DNA of 64,000 bases, taken from contig CAYZCW010000001.1 in the NCBI GenBank assembly GCA_964477035.1, positions 434,001-498,000 on the forward strand. Direction: 5' to 3'. The position numbers were made by a program, and so were the translations under genes. The notes under the pieces were generated by a model. That model saw only the letters and a program-made list of their open reading frames with translations, ran no database searches and was not told where the DNA came from. Origin of the DNA: SLSG01 sp964477035 (GTDB lineage: Bacteria; Bacteroidota; Bacteroidia; Bacteroidales; UBA7960). This document shows positions 1 to 8,288 of this stretch, in pieces (within the stretch, counting starts at the first letter, position 1; every line of letters begins with the position of its first letter).

Positions 1-1
1 G

Positions 2-1021
2 ATCCTGGCCCATGTGGAGGACCGGCAGCAGGCGCAGGACATTGCCGACCTGCTGATCTATCCGGCCAATACGGCCGGGGGTCTCATGGGCAAGGAGCTG
101 GTCAAGGTGAACATCAGCTGGCATGTGGTGACCTGCATCCGGGAGATGCGTCGGCAGGCCGAAGAAGTGGAAAACGTCTACACGGTCTATGTGGTGGATG
201 ACAGCAATGTGCTCATGGGACTGCTGTCCCTGGAGAAACTCCTGATCGCCTCCCCCCGCGGAAAGATCGCCGACCTCTACACCCCGGACATCATTTCAGT
301 CAAGGCCACCCAGAAGGGGGAGGAAGTGGCCCAGATCATGAACAAATACGACCTGGTCGTCCTTCCGGTGATCGACGAACTGGGCAGGCTGATCGGAAGG
401 ATCACCATTGATGACGTGGTGGACTTTATCCGGGAAGAAGCGGAAAGGGACTACCAGCTGATGTCGGGGATCAGCCAGGACATTGAATCATCCGACAAAA
501 TATGGGAAATCACCCAGGGTCGCTTGTTCTGGCTGGTGGTTGCCCTGTTCGGGGGGATTATCGGGTCGAGGGTGATTGCCAATTATGAAGACCAGATCAG
601 CATCAACCCCGAGATGGCCTTCTTCATGCCCCTGATCGCTGCCATGGGAGGGAATGTGGGGGTGCAATCCTCCGCCCTGATCGTGAAAGGCCTGGCCAAT
701 CATTCCCTGACGGGCGGGATATTTTCCAAATTGTTGAAGGAGTTGTCCGTGGGACTGATCAATGGCTTGGTGTGTTCGGCCATCCTGCTGACTTACAGCT
801 TTTTCTTCTCGCCTTCCCTTGCCCTCAGCCTGACGGTGAGTACCGCCCTGATGACCGTGATCCTGTTCGCCTCCGTTTTCGGCACGTTCGTGCCGCTGGC
901 CCTGAACAAGCTGAAAATAGACCCTGCCCTGGCCACCGGGCCGTTCATCACCACGTCCAACGACATCATCGGCTTGTTTATCTACTTCCTGATTGGCCGG
1001 CTGATGTATGGCATGTTCTGA
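2..1021 (+). CDS. mgtE: Magnesium transporter MgtE, 5'-truncated by the window edge
   Basis: Inner-membrane Mg2+ channel of the MgtE family. The frame is open through the first base, so about 110 residues of the N-terminal domain are missing compared with the usual ~450 residues. Visible are the CBS-domain pair (roughly residues 20-150 of the visible part), then a membrane domain with the family motif MPLIAAMGGNVGVQSSA and a late TTSNDIIG segment whose Asp lines the ion pore in known structures. The GTG at position 14 is internal, not the start. The gene converges on gldD with no intervening base. Confidence 0.95.
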   Translation: MLAHVEDRQQAQDIADLLIYPANTAGGLMGKELVKVNISWHVVTCIREMRRQAEEVENVYTVYVVDDSNVLMGLLSLEKLLIASPRGKIADLYTPDIISVKATQKGEEVAQIMNKYDLVVLPVIDELGRLIGRITIDDVVDFIREEAERDYQLMSGISQDIESSDKIWEITQGRLFWLVVALFGGIIGSRVIANYEDQISINPEMAFFMPLIAAMGGNVGVQSSALIVKGLANHSLTGGIFSKLLKELSVGLINGLVCSAILLTYSFFFSPSLALSLTVSTALMTVILFASVFGTFVPLALNKLKIDPALATGPFITTSNDIIGLFIYFLIGRLMYGMF

Positions 1022-1645
1022 TCAGCGGGAACCGGCCGCCGCGTGTTCTTCCCAGGTCAGTGTATGGAGCATGTGCCTGATGTCCTTCTCCAGCCGCCGG
1101 ATTACGGGGGCCAGGGAGTCATTGTTGGGGGTGACATCGAAATAGAGGGCCCCGCGCAGAAAGTGACGCACACTGTCCGTGACAAAGAACTGCAGGGGGG
1201 AGGCGGCCTCTTTGCCATGGATTTCGTAGAGGATCCCGTACACCTCCCTGTCGGGCCAGATCATGACCTCCTCCCGGATGCCGGTGGCCTTGGGAATGTG
1301 CCGCTGCACGAAACCACGGGAATCCTCCATGTAGGTCAGCAGGTCTTCATGACTTGCAATCTGTTTGTAACTCAGGTGCACGGTGCCGCGAAACGAGGGA
1401 AACGACAGGTCGCCCCAGAATGGTTCGGCCAGGGGACGGGTGTCGGGAACCCATTGGGCATACAGGGGGTATTCAAAGGCAAAGGGTGTCTCTTCCGCCA
1501 AAGGCTGGTAGGCTTGTTCCGGCAGGGCGATGCGGAAATAGGCCCTGGGTTTGGGGCTGTAGTTCTCCCTGCAGGCACCCAGCAGCACGGATGCCAGTCC
1601 CAGAATGCATGCGGCACGAAAGGATACGAAGCGTTTGTGATTCAT
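1022..1645 (-). CDS. gldD: Gliding motility lipoprotein GldD
   Basis: 207-residue lipoprotein. The signal peptide ends in LASVLLGAC, giving a lipidated Cys near residue 25, followed by the family block ENYSPKPRAYFRIALPE. GldD is needed for gliding and T9SS-related functions in Flavobacteria, but it also occurs in non-gliding Bacteroidota, so motility is not implied here. The ATG overlaps the gldE stop (ATGA at 1642-1645), indicating translational coupling, and the pair matches the conserved gldE-gldD order. Confidence 0.93.
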   Translation of the reverse strand: MNHKRFVSFRAACILGLASVLLGACRENYSPKPRAYFRIALPEQAYQPLAEETPFAFEYPLYAQWVPDTRPLAEPFWGDLSFPSFRGTVHLSYKQIASHEDLLTYMEDSRGFVQRHIPKATGIREEVMIWPDREVYGILYEIHGKEAASPLQFFVTDSVRHFLRGALYFDVTPNNDSLAPVIRRLEKDIRHMLHTLTWEEHAAAGSR

Positions 1646-2970
1646 GGCCTGACCCTTACCTTAATCCGTTTGATGCGGCGGTTGTCCACTCCTTCGATCT
1701 CAAATTCGAAGTTTTTGAAGCCGATCTTCTCTCCCCTGAAGGGCAACTCCCTCTTGATCTCGAGGATCAGCCCGGCCAGGGTGTCGGCTTCTCCCTTCAC
1801 CTCGGCAAACGAGGCGTAGTCCGTGCCCGTGATCCTGCAGAAATCCTTCAGCAGGGTTTTCCCTTCGAACACAAAGGTGGATGCATCCAGCCTGGAATAG
1901 ATGGCTTCCTCGATGTCAAACTCGTCGTTGATCTCTCCCACGATCTCTTCCAGGATGTCCTCCAGGGTCACGATGCCCGATGTTCCCCCGTACTCATCCA
2001 CCACGATGGCGAGGTGGATCTTTTTTTCCTGAAACTCCTTGAGCAGGTCGTTGATCTTCTTGCTCTCCGGCACGAAGAACGCATTGCGCAGCATCGTTTG
2101 CCATTTGAACCCGGCCCCCTTTTCAAGATAGGGAAGGAGGTCCTTGATGTACAGAATGCCCTCGATGTCGTCGAAACTCTCCCGGTATACGGGAATCCGG
2201 CTGTAACCGGCCTCCAGGATGACTTCAAGCAGGCGGGGGAAGGGGGTGGTGATGTCGACGGCCACCACATCGACCCTCGATTTCATGATCTCCCTGGCAT
2301 ACACGTTGCTGAAACTCACGATACCGCGCAGGATGTTCTTTTCTTCATCCGTGGTGCCCTGGTCGGTGGTGATCTCCAGGGCATGCGACAACTCATTCAT
2401 GGAAATGTTGGGGCGTTTTTTTGCCATGCGCCTGTCGATGGCTGTAGTGGAACGGACCAGCAGGGTACTCAGGGGAGAAAACCCCCGGCGAAGGACAAGC
2501 AGGGGAGAAGCCATAAGGGCCGAGAAACGAAGGGGGTGCTGGGATGCATAAATTTTTGGGAGGATTTCGGCAAACAGCAGGATGAGGAAGGTGATGAGCG
2601 CCACCTGGATCAGGAACCCGATAACAGGACGGTCTGAGAAATCAAACAGGATGCTGAAGACAAAAGCCGACAGGACGATGACAGCAATATTGATCACGTT
2701 GTTGGCGATCAGGATCGTGGCCAGAAGCCGTTTGGGCCGCTCAAGCAGGTTCAGTACGTGCTTGTCGGAAGGGTTTCGAAGCTTGCGGACCTGTTCTATC
2801 TGGCTGTGGGACAATGAAAAGAATGCCACCTCAGAACCTGAGACCAGGGCGGAAAAAAACAACAGGACCAAAATAACTGCCAGCCCGATCAGGGCCTCTG
2901 AAGGGATGGACTGGATGGCTGTGAGAAGGGGAGGAACGAAGCACGAAAAGGGTTCCGGTGAATCTTCCAA
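1642..2970 (-). CDS. gldE: GldE, CBS/CorC-HlyC domain membrane protein
   Basis: 442-residue member of the HlyC/CorC family. It has an N-terminal DUF21 membrane domain (about residues 25-190, four hydrophobic segments), two CBS domains (about 210-340, with the core VVDEYGGTSGIVTLEDILEEIVGEI) and a C-terminal transporter-associated domain. Homologues act in metal ion efflux or tolerance; GldE is paired with GldD in Bacteroidota. The start is a TTG, only about 20 bp below a consensus TAATTTTG box; no in-frame ATG lies further upstream within the frame. It is divergent from the DUF5686 gene. Confidence 0.92.
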   Translation of the reverse strand: MEDSPEPFSCFVPPLLTAIQSIPSEALIGLAVILVLLFFSALVSGSEVAFFSLSHSQIEQVRKLRNPSDKHVLNLLERPKRLLATILIANNVINIAVIVLSAFVFSILFDFSDRPVIGFLIQVALITFLILLFAEILPKIYASQHPLRFSALMASPLLVLRRGFSPLSTLLVRSTTAIDRRMAKKRPNISMNELSHALEITTDQGTTDEEKNILRGIVSFSNVYAREIMKSRVDVVAVDITTPFPRLLEVILEAGYSRIPVYRESFDDIEGILYIKDLLPYLEKGAGFKWQTMLRNAFFVPESKKINDLLKEFQEKKIHLAIVVDEYGGTSGIVTLEDILEEIVGEINDEFDIEEAIYSRLDASTFVFEGKTLLKDFCRITGTDYASFAEVKGEADTLAGLILEIKRELPFRGEKIGFKNFEFEIEGVDNRRIKRIKVRVRP

Positions 2971-2995
2971 TGGTTGCTCTGATCTTGGTTTTCTG

Positions 2996-3003
2996 CAAAA
3001 TTA
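2996..3003 (-). promoter_or_regulatory. -7 box for gldE-gldD
   Basis: The minus strand reads TAATTTTG, an exact match to the Bacteroidota -7 consensus TAnnTTTG, 25 bases above the TTG start of gldE. No clear TTTG -33 box is seen, so the assignment rests on the -7 element and position. Confidence 0.5.
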
Positions 3004-3030
3004 ATAGAAATTTCGTCACAGAAGCAGTTT

Positions 3031-3064
3031 TTTGAAGGAGCTCCGGGCCAATGGATTAATTTTG
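3031..3064 (+). promoter_or_regulatory. Two-box Bacteroidota promoter for the DUF5686 gene
   Basis: TTTG at 3031-3034 and TAATTTTG at 3057-3064 are separated by 22 bp, matching the -33/-7 arrangement of the housekeeping sigma factor in this phylum. Transcription would start near 3071, leaving a leader of about 70 nt before the ATG at 3140. Confidence 0.6.
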
Positions 3065-3139
3065 TCCCGGCGATCGTTTCGCCGCAATCCGGAAGGATGC
3101 CCCCTCCGGATGCCCTCTCCGGAAAACCATGGCGGATAC

Positions 3140-5614
3140 ATGATAACACCGGTAAAAATTTTCTGTTTCTTGCTCGTGATGGTTCTGCCGCCCGTTGCCT
3201 TTGCCGGCCCACCGGAACCGGCCCCGGGTGCCCGTGCGGAACAGGCTGTCATTGTCCCTCCCCCCCACAGGCTGGAGGGCAGGGTGGTGGACAGGGACAG
3301 TGGGGAGCCACTGGCTTTTGTAAACATCCTCATCGGGGACTCCCGCAGTGGGGGTATGAGCGATATCGACGGACTTTTTACCCTGTCCCACGCCCGTCCC
3401 TTCACCACCCTGACATTTTCCTACGTCGGTTATTACCCGGCGGTGGTCCATGCGGGGAAAGGACGCCTGCTGGTGGAGATGGTCCGCCGTCCCATTGAGC
3501 TGGCCCCGGTGGAGGTCATGGCAGGGGAGAATCCGGCCCACCGGATCATCTCCCAGGTGATGGAGCACCGCGATGCCAACCATCCCGAAAGGCAAGGTCC
3601 TTTTTCCTACAACGCCTACAATAAATTTGTATTCACGGGAGCACTCAGTGAGGGCGGCCCGGGACCGGCCGAAGAGGCAGATACCCTGCCGGGCCGCCTT
3701 GCCCGTTACCTGGAGGACCATCACTTTTTCCTGATGGAGACCGTGACGGAACGCCGGTTCATGCCTCCGTCCCGAAACAACGAGACCATCCTTGCCTCCA
3801 GGGTGTCGGGGTTTCAGAACCCCCTGTTTGCCCTGATCATCACCCAGATGCAATCTTTTTCTTTTTATGACGACCAGATAGAGATTTACGGCAGCCGTTA
3901 CCTGAGTCCCCTGGCTCCGGGGAGCCTGAACCGCTATACATTCCTGCTGGAGGACACCCTCCTGACGGAAGGGGACAGCGTGTTTGTCATCTCCTACCGG
4001 CCACAACCCAACCGGAACTTTGAAGGCCTCCGTGGCCTGCTCTATGTCAGCGCAAACGGCTGGGCCCTGCAGAATGTCATTGCCGCTCCTGCGGGGGAGG
4101 GCGGCAATGCCCGTATCCGGATTCAGCAGCGCTATGAACGGGTCGATGGCCGGCAGTGGTTTCCCGTGCAGCTGCATACCGATTTCGAAATCCTGAACCT
4201 GGAGGGCATGGGCCAGTTCAAGGTGGTGGGCATGGGGCGTTCCTACCTGAGGGACATTCAACTGGATGCTTCCCTCGGGCGGAACGACTTCTCGCCCTTT
4301 GACCTGGCGTTTTCCCCGCGGTCCATCTTGCAGGACGAGGCCTTCTGGAACGACCGCCGGGTGGATTCGTTAGACAGCAAAGAACGCAACACCTACCACC
4401 GGCTCGACAGCATCGGAAGGGACGGCAGGCTGGACAAGCAGATGAATCGCTACATGGCGCTTTTTTCAGGCTCCCTGCGCTGGGGTGTTTTCGATATCAG
4501 CCTCCCCGGCCTGCTTGGGTTCAATGAGGTGGAAGGCCTCCGGGCCGGGTTGTCCCTGCGTACCAATGCCGCGTTATTTGAGAGGCTGGTCCTTTCAGGC
4601 CGGGTGGCCTATGGGTTCCGGGACGGCCGGGTGAAGTATGGTGGCGGGGGAGAATGGCGCCTGGACCGGCTGACGGATCTCTGGCTTGGCTATGACTACC
4701 AGCGTGATGTGGAGGAGCGTGGCGGGTCCGTCTTTCTGGAGCCGCAGTCCCCCTTCCCGGCCGGTACCTTGCGCAACTATTTCCTTCAGACCCTGGACAT
4801 GACCGGGCGCCATGCTGCCTGGCTGCAGGGCAGGGCCTGGAGGAACTTTCTGACCTGGAGGGCTCATGCTTCCCTGGAGGATGTGCTGCCCATGGATGAT
4901 TACCGGTTCGTCCCTGACAGCCTGTCTCAGCCGGCAGGCCCTTCCGGTTTCCGTTTCTTTGAAACGGGCTTGCAGCTTCGTCTGGCCTATGGTGAGCGCT
5001 TTGTGCTGACATCCGGCCCCATTCTTTCTTTTGGGGGGCGCGTTCCGGTACTGCACCTCAGCCTGTCCAAAGGCTGGAAAGGTCCGATGGGAGGGGGGTA
5101 CGATTACTGGAGGGCAGAGGCCTCCCTCCGCCACAGATTTCCGGTCCGGATGCTGGGCAGCCAGCAATTCACCCTGCTGGCGGGCATGACTGGGGGAGAC
5201 GCTCCCTGGCAAAAGTTGTTTACCGCCCCCGGAACCTACCGGCCCTTCTCGGTTGCGGTTCCCGGCGCTTTTGCCACCATGCGGGCGGATGAGTTTGTGT
5301 CGGACCGTTATGTGGCCCTTTTCTGGCAACATGATTTCGAGAACCTGATCTACCGTTCGGTTAAATTCAATCCGAGGCTGTTGCTGTTGACCCGCCTCGG
5401 TGCCGGGGCCCTTTCGCAGCCGTCCCGGCACCTGAATGCAGGCTTTGCAACGATGGAAAAAGGGTTTTTTGAATCCGGGTTCGCCCTGCTGGACCTCCTG
5501 GGTTCGGGCTTCACCAGTCTGGGCTTCGAAGTGATGGTTCGTTACGGTCCCTACACCCTGCCCGAATTCAGGGACAACCTCAGCTTCCGGCTGAGTTACT
5601 CCCTGCTGTTCTGA
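3140..5614 (+). CDS. DUF5686 outer-membrane protein with carboxypeptidase-like regulatory domain
   Basis: 824-residue exported protein. I chose the ATG at 3140 because it begins a good signal peptide (MITPVKIFCFLLVMVLPPVAFA). A carboxypeptidase D regulatory-like beta-sandwich follows (about residues 45-130, LEGRVVDRDSGEPLAFVNI), as in SusC plugs, and then a long DUF5686 region with alternating strands ending in the aromatic terminus SYSLLF typical of beta-barrels sorted by BamA. Function is unknown; the family is found in Bacteroidota and is not a TonB receptor because no TonB box or plug is evident. Its last 19 bp overlap the convergent queD-like gene. Confidence 0.88.
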   Translation: MITPVKIFCFLLVMVLPPVAFAGPPEPAPGARAEQAVIVPPPHRLEGRVVDRDSGEPLAFVNILIGDSRSGGMSDIDGLFTLSHARPFTTLTFSYVGYYPAVVHAGKGRLLVEMVRRPIELAPVEVMAGENPAHRIISQVMEHRDANHPERQGPFSYNAYNKFVFTGALSEGGPGPAEEADTLPGRLARYLEDHHFFLMETVTERRFMPPSRNNETILASRVSGFQNPLFALIITQMQSFSFYDDQIEIYGSRYLSPLAPGSLNRYTFLLEDTLLTEGDSVFVISYRPQPNRNFEGLRGLLYVSANGWALQNVIAAPAGEGGNARIRIQQRYERVDGRQWFPVQLHTDFEILNLEGMGQFKVVGMGRSYLRDIQLDASLGRNDFSPFDLAFSPRSILQDEAFWNDRRVDSLDSKERNTYHRLDSIGRDGRLDKQMNRYMALFSGSLRWGVFDISLPGLLGFNEVEGLRAGLSLRTNAALFERLVLSGRVAYGFRDGRVKYGGGGEWRLDRLTDLWLGYDYQRDVEERGGSVFLEPQSPFPAGTLRNYFLQTLDMTGRHAAWLQGRAWRNFLTWRAHASLEDVLPMDDYRFVPDSLSQPAGPSGFRFFETGLQLRLAYGERFVLTSGPILSFGGRVPVLHLSLSKGWKGPMGGGYDYWRAEASLRHRFPVRMLGSQQFTLLAGMTGGDAPWQKLFTAPGTYRPFSVAVPGAFATMRADEFVSDRYVALFWQHDFENLIYRSVKFNPRLLLLTRLGAGALSQPSRHLNAGFATMEKGFFESGFALLDLLGSGFTSLGFEVMVRYGPYTLPEFRDNLSFRLSYSLLF

Positions 5615-6066
5615 TTGTCGGATGCAAACCATTCCGCATAGGCGGTGGTGGTCTCATGCAGGCGCAGCGAATGCAGTTCAACCCCGTCGGGCAGGGCCGG
5701 CAAAAGCCTTGCGGCAAAGTCATGGATCAGGTTCTCGCAGGTAGGCTGGTAGGGCAAAGCGACCACTTTGCCGAACAACCCCTTCTCCCCGGTCAATGCC
5801 AGGTGGGGGGTGCCTGCATTGACCATCAGGGCGTGGTCGAAGGGACCGATGATCAGGCCCTCCACGATTTTCTTCAGGGTCGAGAAATCCATCACCATGC
5901 CCCGCTTCGGGTCGCCGGGCTCCGTGATGGGACGGCCACGCACGGTGACATACAGCACATAGCTGTGCCCATGGATGTTGCGGCAGGGACCGTCGTAATT
6001 CCAGAGGGCATGGGCTGCCTCAAAACGGAACTGTTTTGTCAGGCGGATGGTCGGGGGCTGGCTCAT
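5596..6066 (-). CDS. queD: 6-pyruvoyltetrahydropterin synthase / 6-carboxytetrahydropterin synthase (QueD family)
   Basis: 156-residue T-fold enzyme. Zn ligands are visible as His19 (FRFEAAHAL) and His32/His34 (IHGHSY), with the catalytic Cys28 and the downstream DHALM, PTCEN and LHET motifs. In bacteria this family usually converts dihydroneopterin triphosphate to carboxytetrahydropterin for queuosine synthesis, but a pterin role cannot be excluded because no other que genes lie nearby. It follows the TonB-like gene after 17 bp on the same strand, so the two are probably cotranscribed. Confidence 0.85.
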   Translation of the reverse strand: MSQPPTIRLTKQFRFEAAHALWNYDGPCRNIHGHSYVLYVTVRGRPITEPGDPKRGMVMDFSTLKKIVEGLIIGPFDHALMVNAGTPHLALTGEKGLFGKVVALPYQPTCENLIHDFAARLLPALPDGVELHSLRLHETTTAYAEWFASDNQNSRE

Positions 6067-6083
6067 CGGTTGTCTCGGATTGT

Positions 6084-6557
6084 TTAATCCCGGCTGCCGC
6101 CGGTTTTGATGGTGTAGGTATAGGTTTGCTGTGTCCGCGGGGAACCCCCTCCGGGTTTTTCTTCCCCGGCAGAAGGTTTGGTTGCGGGCACGTAGTTCAT
6201 GCGCACCCGGGGCGCTTGTTTCTTTTTCTTCAGCCGGAAGGGAATCCGGATCCGGTTGTTGGTGGTCACCCTCACGCCCCTGTTGCGCACCGCCTCATAA
6301 GGCAGCATGCCGACAAGCCGCAATGCCTCTTCATCGCAACCGTGGCCGGGACCGTTCACGACCTGGGGGTCCACCACCTGCCCCTGGCTGGTCACCTTGT
6401 AGCGGACGATCACGTCCCCTTCAATGCCTTTTTCCAGGGCTTCCCCGGGGTACCGGAGGTGCTCTTTCAGGAAGGCCTGCAACGCTTCCTTCCCGCCGCC
6501 CAGCCGGGGCTTCCTGAGGAACTTTTTTTTCTTCGGTTGGTGGGGCTTGTCGCTCAC
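6084..6557 (-). CDS. TonB C-terminal-domain protein without a membrane anchor
   Basis: 157-residue protein with a TonB-like C-terminal domain at about residues 22-110 (GGGKEALQAFLKEHLRYPGEA, GDVIVRYKVTSQGQV, GCDEEALRLVGMLPYEAV). This layout is common in Bacteroidota energy transducers. Unlike TonB it starts with a basic, Lys-rich stretch (KPHQPKKKKFLRKPR) and shows no transmembrane helix or signal peptide. A 45-residue polar, Lys/Pro/Gly-rich tail follows. It may be a cytoplasmic relict or an accessory domain; the role is unknown. Confidence 0.65.
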   Translation of the reverse strand: MSDKPHQPKKKKFLRKPRLGGGKEALQAFLKEHLRYPGEALEKGIEGDVIVRYKVTSQGQVVDPQVVNGPGHGCDEEALRLVGMLPYEAVRNRGVRVTTNNRIRIPFRLKKKKQAPRVRMNYVPATKPSAGEEKPGGGSPRTQQTYTYTIKTGGSRD

Positions 6558-6638
6558 TTTTTTCCTTAAAGGTACGGAATTTGGGAAATTCTGGTCAAAA
6601 CCCTCAGAAGGAATGCCTGGCGGGGCACGAAAGGAAAA

Positions 6639-7514
6639 TCAGCTTCGGGCCCTGAGAAACTGCAGGCTGTAATGGTTGAACAGATCCGGCTGGTCCACAT
6701 TGCACACATGTCCGGAGTCCGGAATGGAAATGAGCCGCGCCTTGGGGTTGCCCGCCACCAGGTTCCGGACCGGTTGCAGGAAGAGGTGGTCCTCGCTCCC
6801 CATCAGGTACAGGGTGTCAATGGCGGGGTTCCTTTCATTGTAGTAGCGAAGCAGGGGGTTTACATCGTGCAGCAGCCTGAACCAGCGGTTCACCTCCCGC
6901 CGGTAAATCTTTCGCGCCTCCTTGATGAACAGGTAACGGCTTTCCCTGTGCCTGCGGCTGGGCATCAGGATCCGGGCAAACAGCCGGTATAGCCACATAA
7001 AGGGAATGACCGGCTTGAACACCTTGGCCACCTGCACCAGGAAACGGGAGCGGATGTTCAGGCGGGTGATCGCCCCGGCAAGCACCATGGACTCGACACG
7101 GTCCGGTTCCATTTCGGCGATGACGCGGATGAGGATGGTCCCCAGGGAGATCCCGACGAAATGGCTTTTCTCAATGCTTAGGTGGTCCAGCACATCCAGC
7201 ACATCACGGCTCACATCCTCAAAGGTGTAGCGGGTGCCCATGTATGCCTCGAAAAGGTCCCTCGACCGCCCGTGACCCCTCAGGTCCACCACCAGCACGT
7301 TGAAATGCCGTCTGAAGTCCCGGATCTGCTTATGCCAGATAATGGAACTGCCTCCCACCCCATGGATGAGGGTCACCCAGGGTGCGCCCGGTTGGCTCCC
7401 ATAGGTCTTGAAATACAGGGTCGGTGCCTGGTCCCGGTCCTCCGGCGGAGTCGCAGGCAGGGCACTTCCCGGGTCGTTATGGGATTCGGTATGTATGGAC
7501 CGGTTTTTATTCAT
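6639..7514 (-). CDS. Alpha/beta hydrolase
   Basis: 291-residue alpha/beta-hydrolase fold protein. It shows the oxyanion segment LIHGVGGSS (near residue 50), nucleophile elbow GISLGT with Ser123, an acid in MGSEDHLF and the catalytic His in DSGHVCN near the C-terminus. A basic cap region lies at about 150-215. The substrate cannot be told. The first 30 residues are polar and not part of the fold, so the true start could lie further in. The ATG overlaps the stop of the upstream lipoprotein frame by 8 bp, so the two were arranged as an operon. Confidence 0.8.
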   Translation of the reverse strand: MNKNRSIHTESHNDPGSALPATPPEDRDQAPTLYFKTYGSQPGAPWVTLIHGVGGSSIIWHKQIRDFRRHFNVLVVDLRGHGRSRDLFEAYMGTRYTFEDVSRDVLDVLDHLSIEKSHFVGISLGTILIRVIAEMEPDRVESMVLAGAITRLNIRSRFLVQVAKVFKPVIPFMWLYRLFARILMPSRRHRESRYLFIKEARKIYRREVNRWFRLLHDVNPLLRYYNERNPAIDTLYLMGSEDHLFLQPVRNLVAGNPKARLISIPDSGHVCNVDQPDLFNHYSLQFLRARS

Positions 7515-8112
7515 CGTCGGATGGGGCCTCAGCCAGGGGGCGTGTCAGGTCGAAATCGATGCGGAACCGCTTCTCCCCGTCCCGCTCCAGGCGGTAGGTG
7601 AATACAGACAAATCCTCGCTGATCATGACGGTCCACAGGTTCCCCTCCCCCCCCTCGATCAGTTGCCCGGTGTATTCATCGGCCGGGAAATGCTGCACAA
7701 AAGCCGTGCCGCCGTCATCGGCATATCCCCCGTACAGGGTTTCATCCTCCGGGCTGCCGTCGGGATGGCGGTGGTCGTGGCGGAAACGCAGGCGGCCCTC
7801 TTCTGCCAGGAACATCCAGGTGCGGGAGGTGTCATCGCCCACCCGGAACGGAATCAGGATGCGACCGGGTTCGCAGACCCGGACCTCCATGACCAGTTCC
7901 AGGTGACCCCAGCCGGCCCCATGGTGGCTCCGGAAGACCTGCTGTCCCTTAAAAGACTGTCCGCAGAGGCTGGCCAGGTGATCAAAAAAGGCCTAATGCA
8001 CTTCGGAATGCAGAAGGGGTTCGTCCGCAGGCTCCGCCTGGGGCTGCTGTCGGGGACCGCAGGAGACCGCCAGCAGCAATGCGCCGGCAATGAAAAGAAT
8101 GCGTGTGATCAT
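7507..8112 (-). pseudogene. Lipoprotein gene interrupted by an in-frame TAG codon
   Basis: Reading the minus strand from the ATG at 8112 gives a lipoprotein signal peptide (MITRILFIAGALLLAVSC), a short linker ending LLHSEVH, then TAG at 7993-7995. The same frame continues without further stops to 7507: AFFDHLASLCGQSFKGQ, then HDHRHPDGSPEDETLYGGY and a C-terminal FRIDFDLTRP. The downstream part looks like an intact domain of about 160 residues of a family I know only as hypothetical proteins rich in conserved His/Asp motifs. A GTG or ATG inside could only restart within the domain, so the simplest reading is a nonsense mutation or amber readthrough. Confidence 0.75.
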
Positions 8113-8154
8113 GGGATTGCTTTTATTCCGTATGGCCGGGTCTTCCGGCCAATG

Positions 8155-8162
8155 CAAAGATA
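8155..8162 (-). promoter_or_regulatory. -7 box for the interrupted lipoprotein gene and hydrolase
   Basis: The minus strand reads TATCTTTG, an exact TAnnTTTG match, 42 bases above the ATG at 8112. A small GGCCGG/CCGGCC hairpin (8134-8150) lies in the predicted leader. No clear -33 box is seen. Confidence 0.45.
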
Positions 8163-8236
8163 ACAAAAACTGCGGGATCCATGCAGTACGCACCGGGGCA
8201 ATCGGCCGTTTCATGGACGGGATTCAGGAATTCTAT

Positions 8237-8244
8237 TATTTTTG
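8237..8244 (+). promoter_or_regulatory. -7 box for the dipeptidase operon
   Basis: TATTTTTG matches TAnnTTTG exactly and lies 45 bp before the ATG at 8289. A weak TTTC is found 24 bp upstream in place of the usual TTTG. Confidence 0.45.
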
Positions 8245-8288
8245 TGGGCAGGCATTTTTTTTCAATCCATACCAAATCCATTTTCCAG

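Noticed and set aside
7993..7995. Selenocysteine or pyrrolysine insertion at the interrupting stop
   Set aside because: The codon is TAG, not TGA, so it cannot be selenocysteine; there are no pyl genes nearby and no reason to expect pyrrolysine in this phylum.
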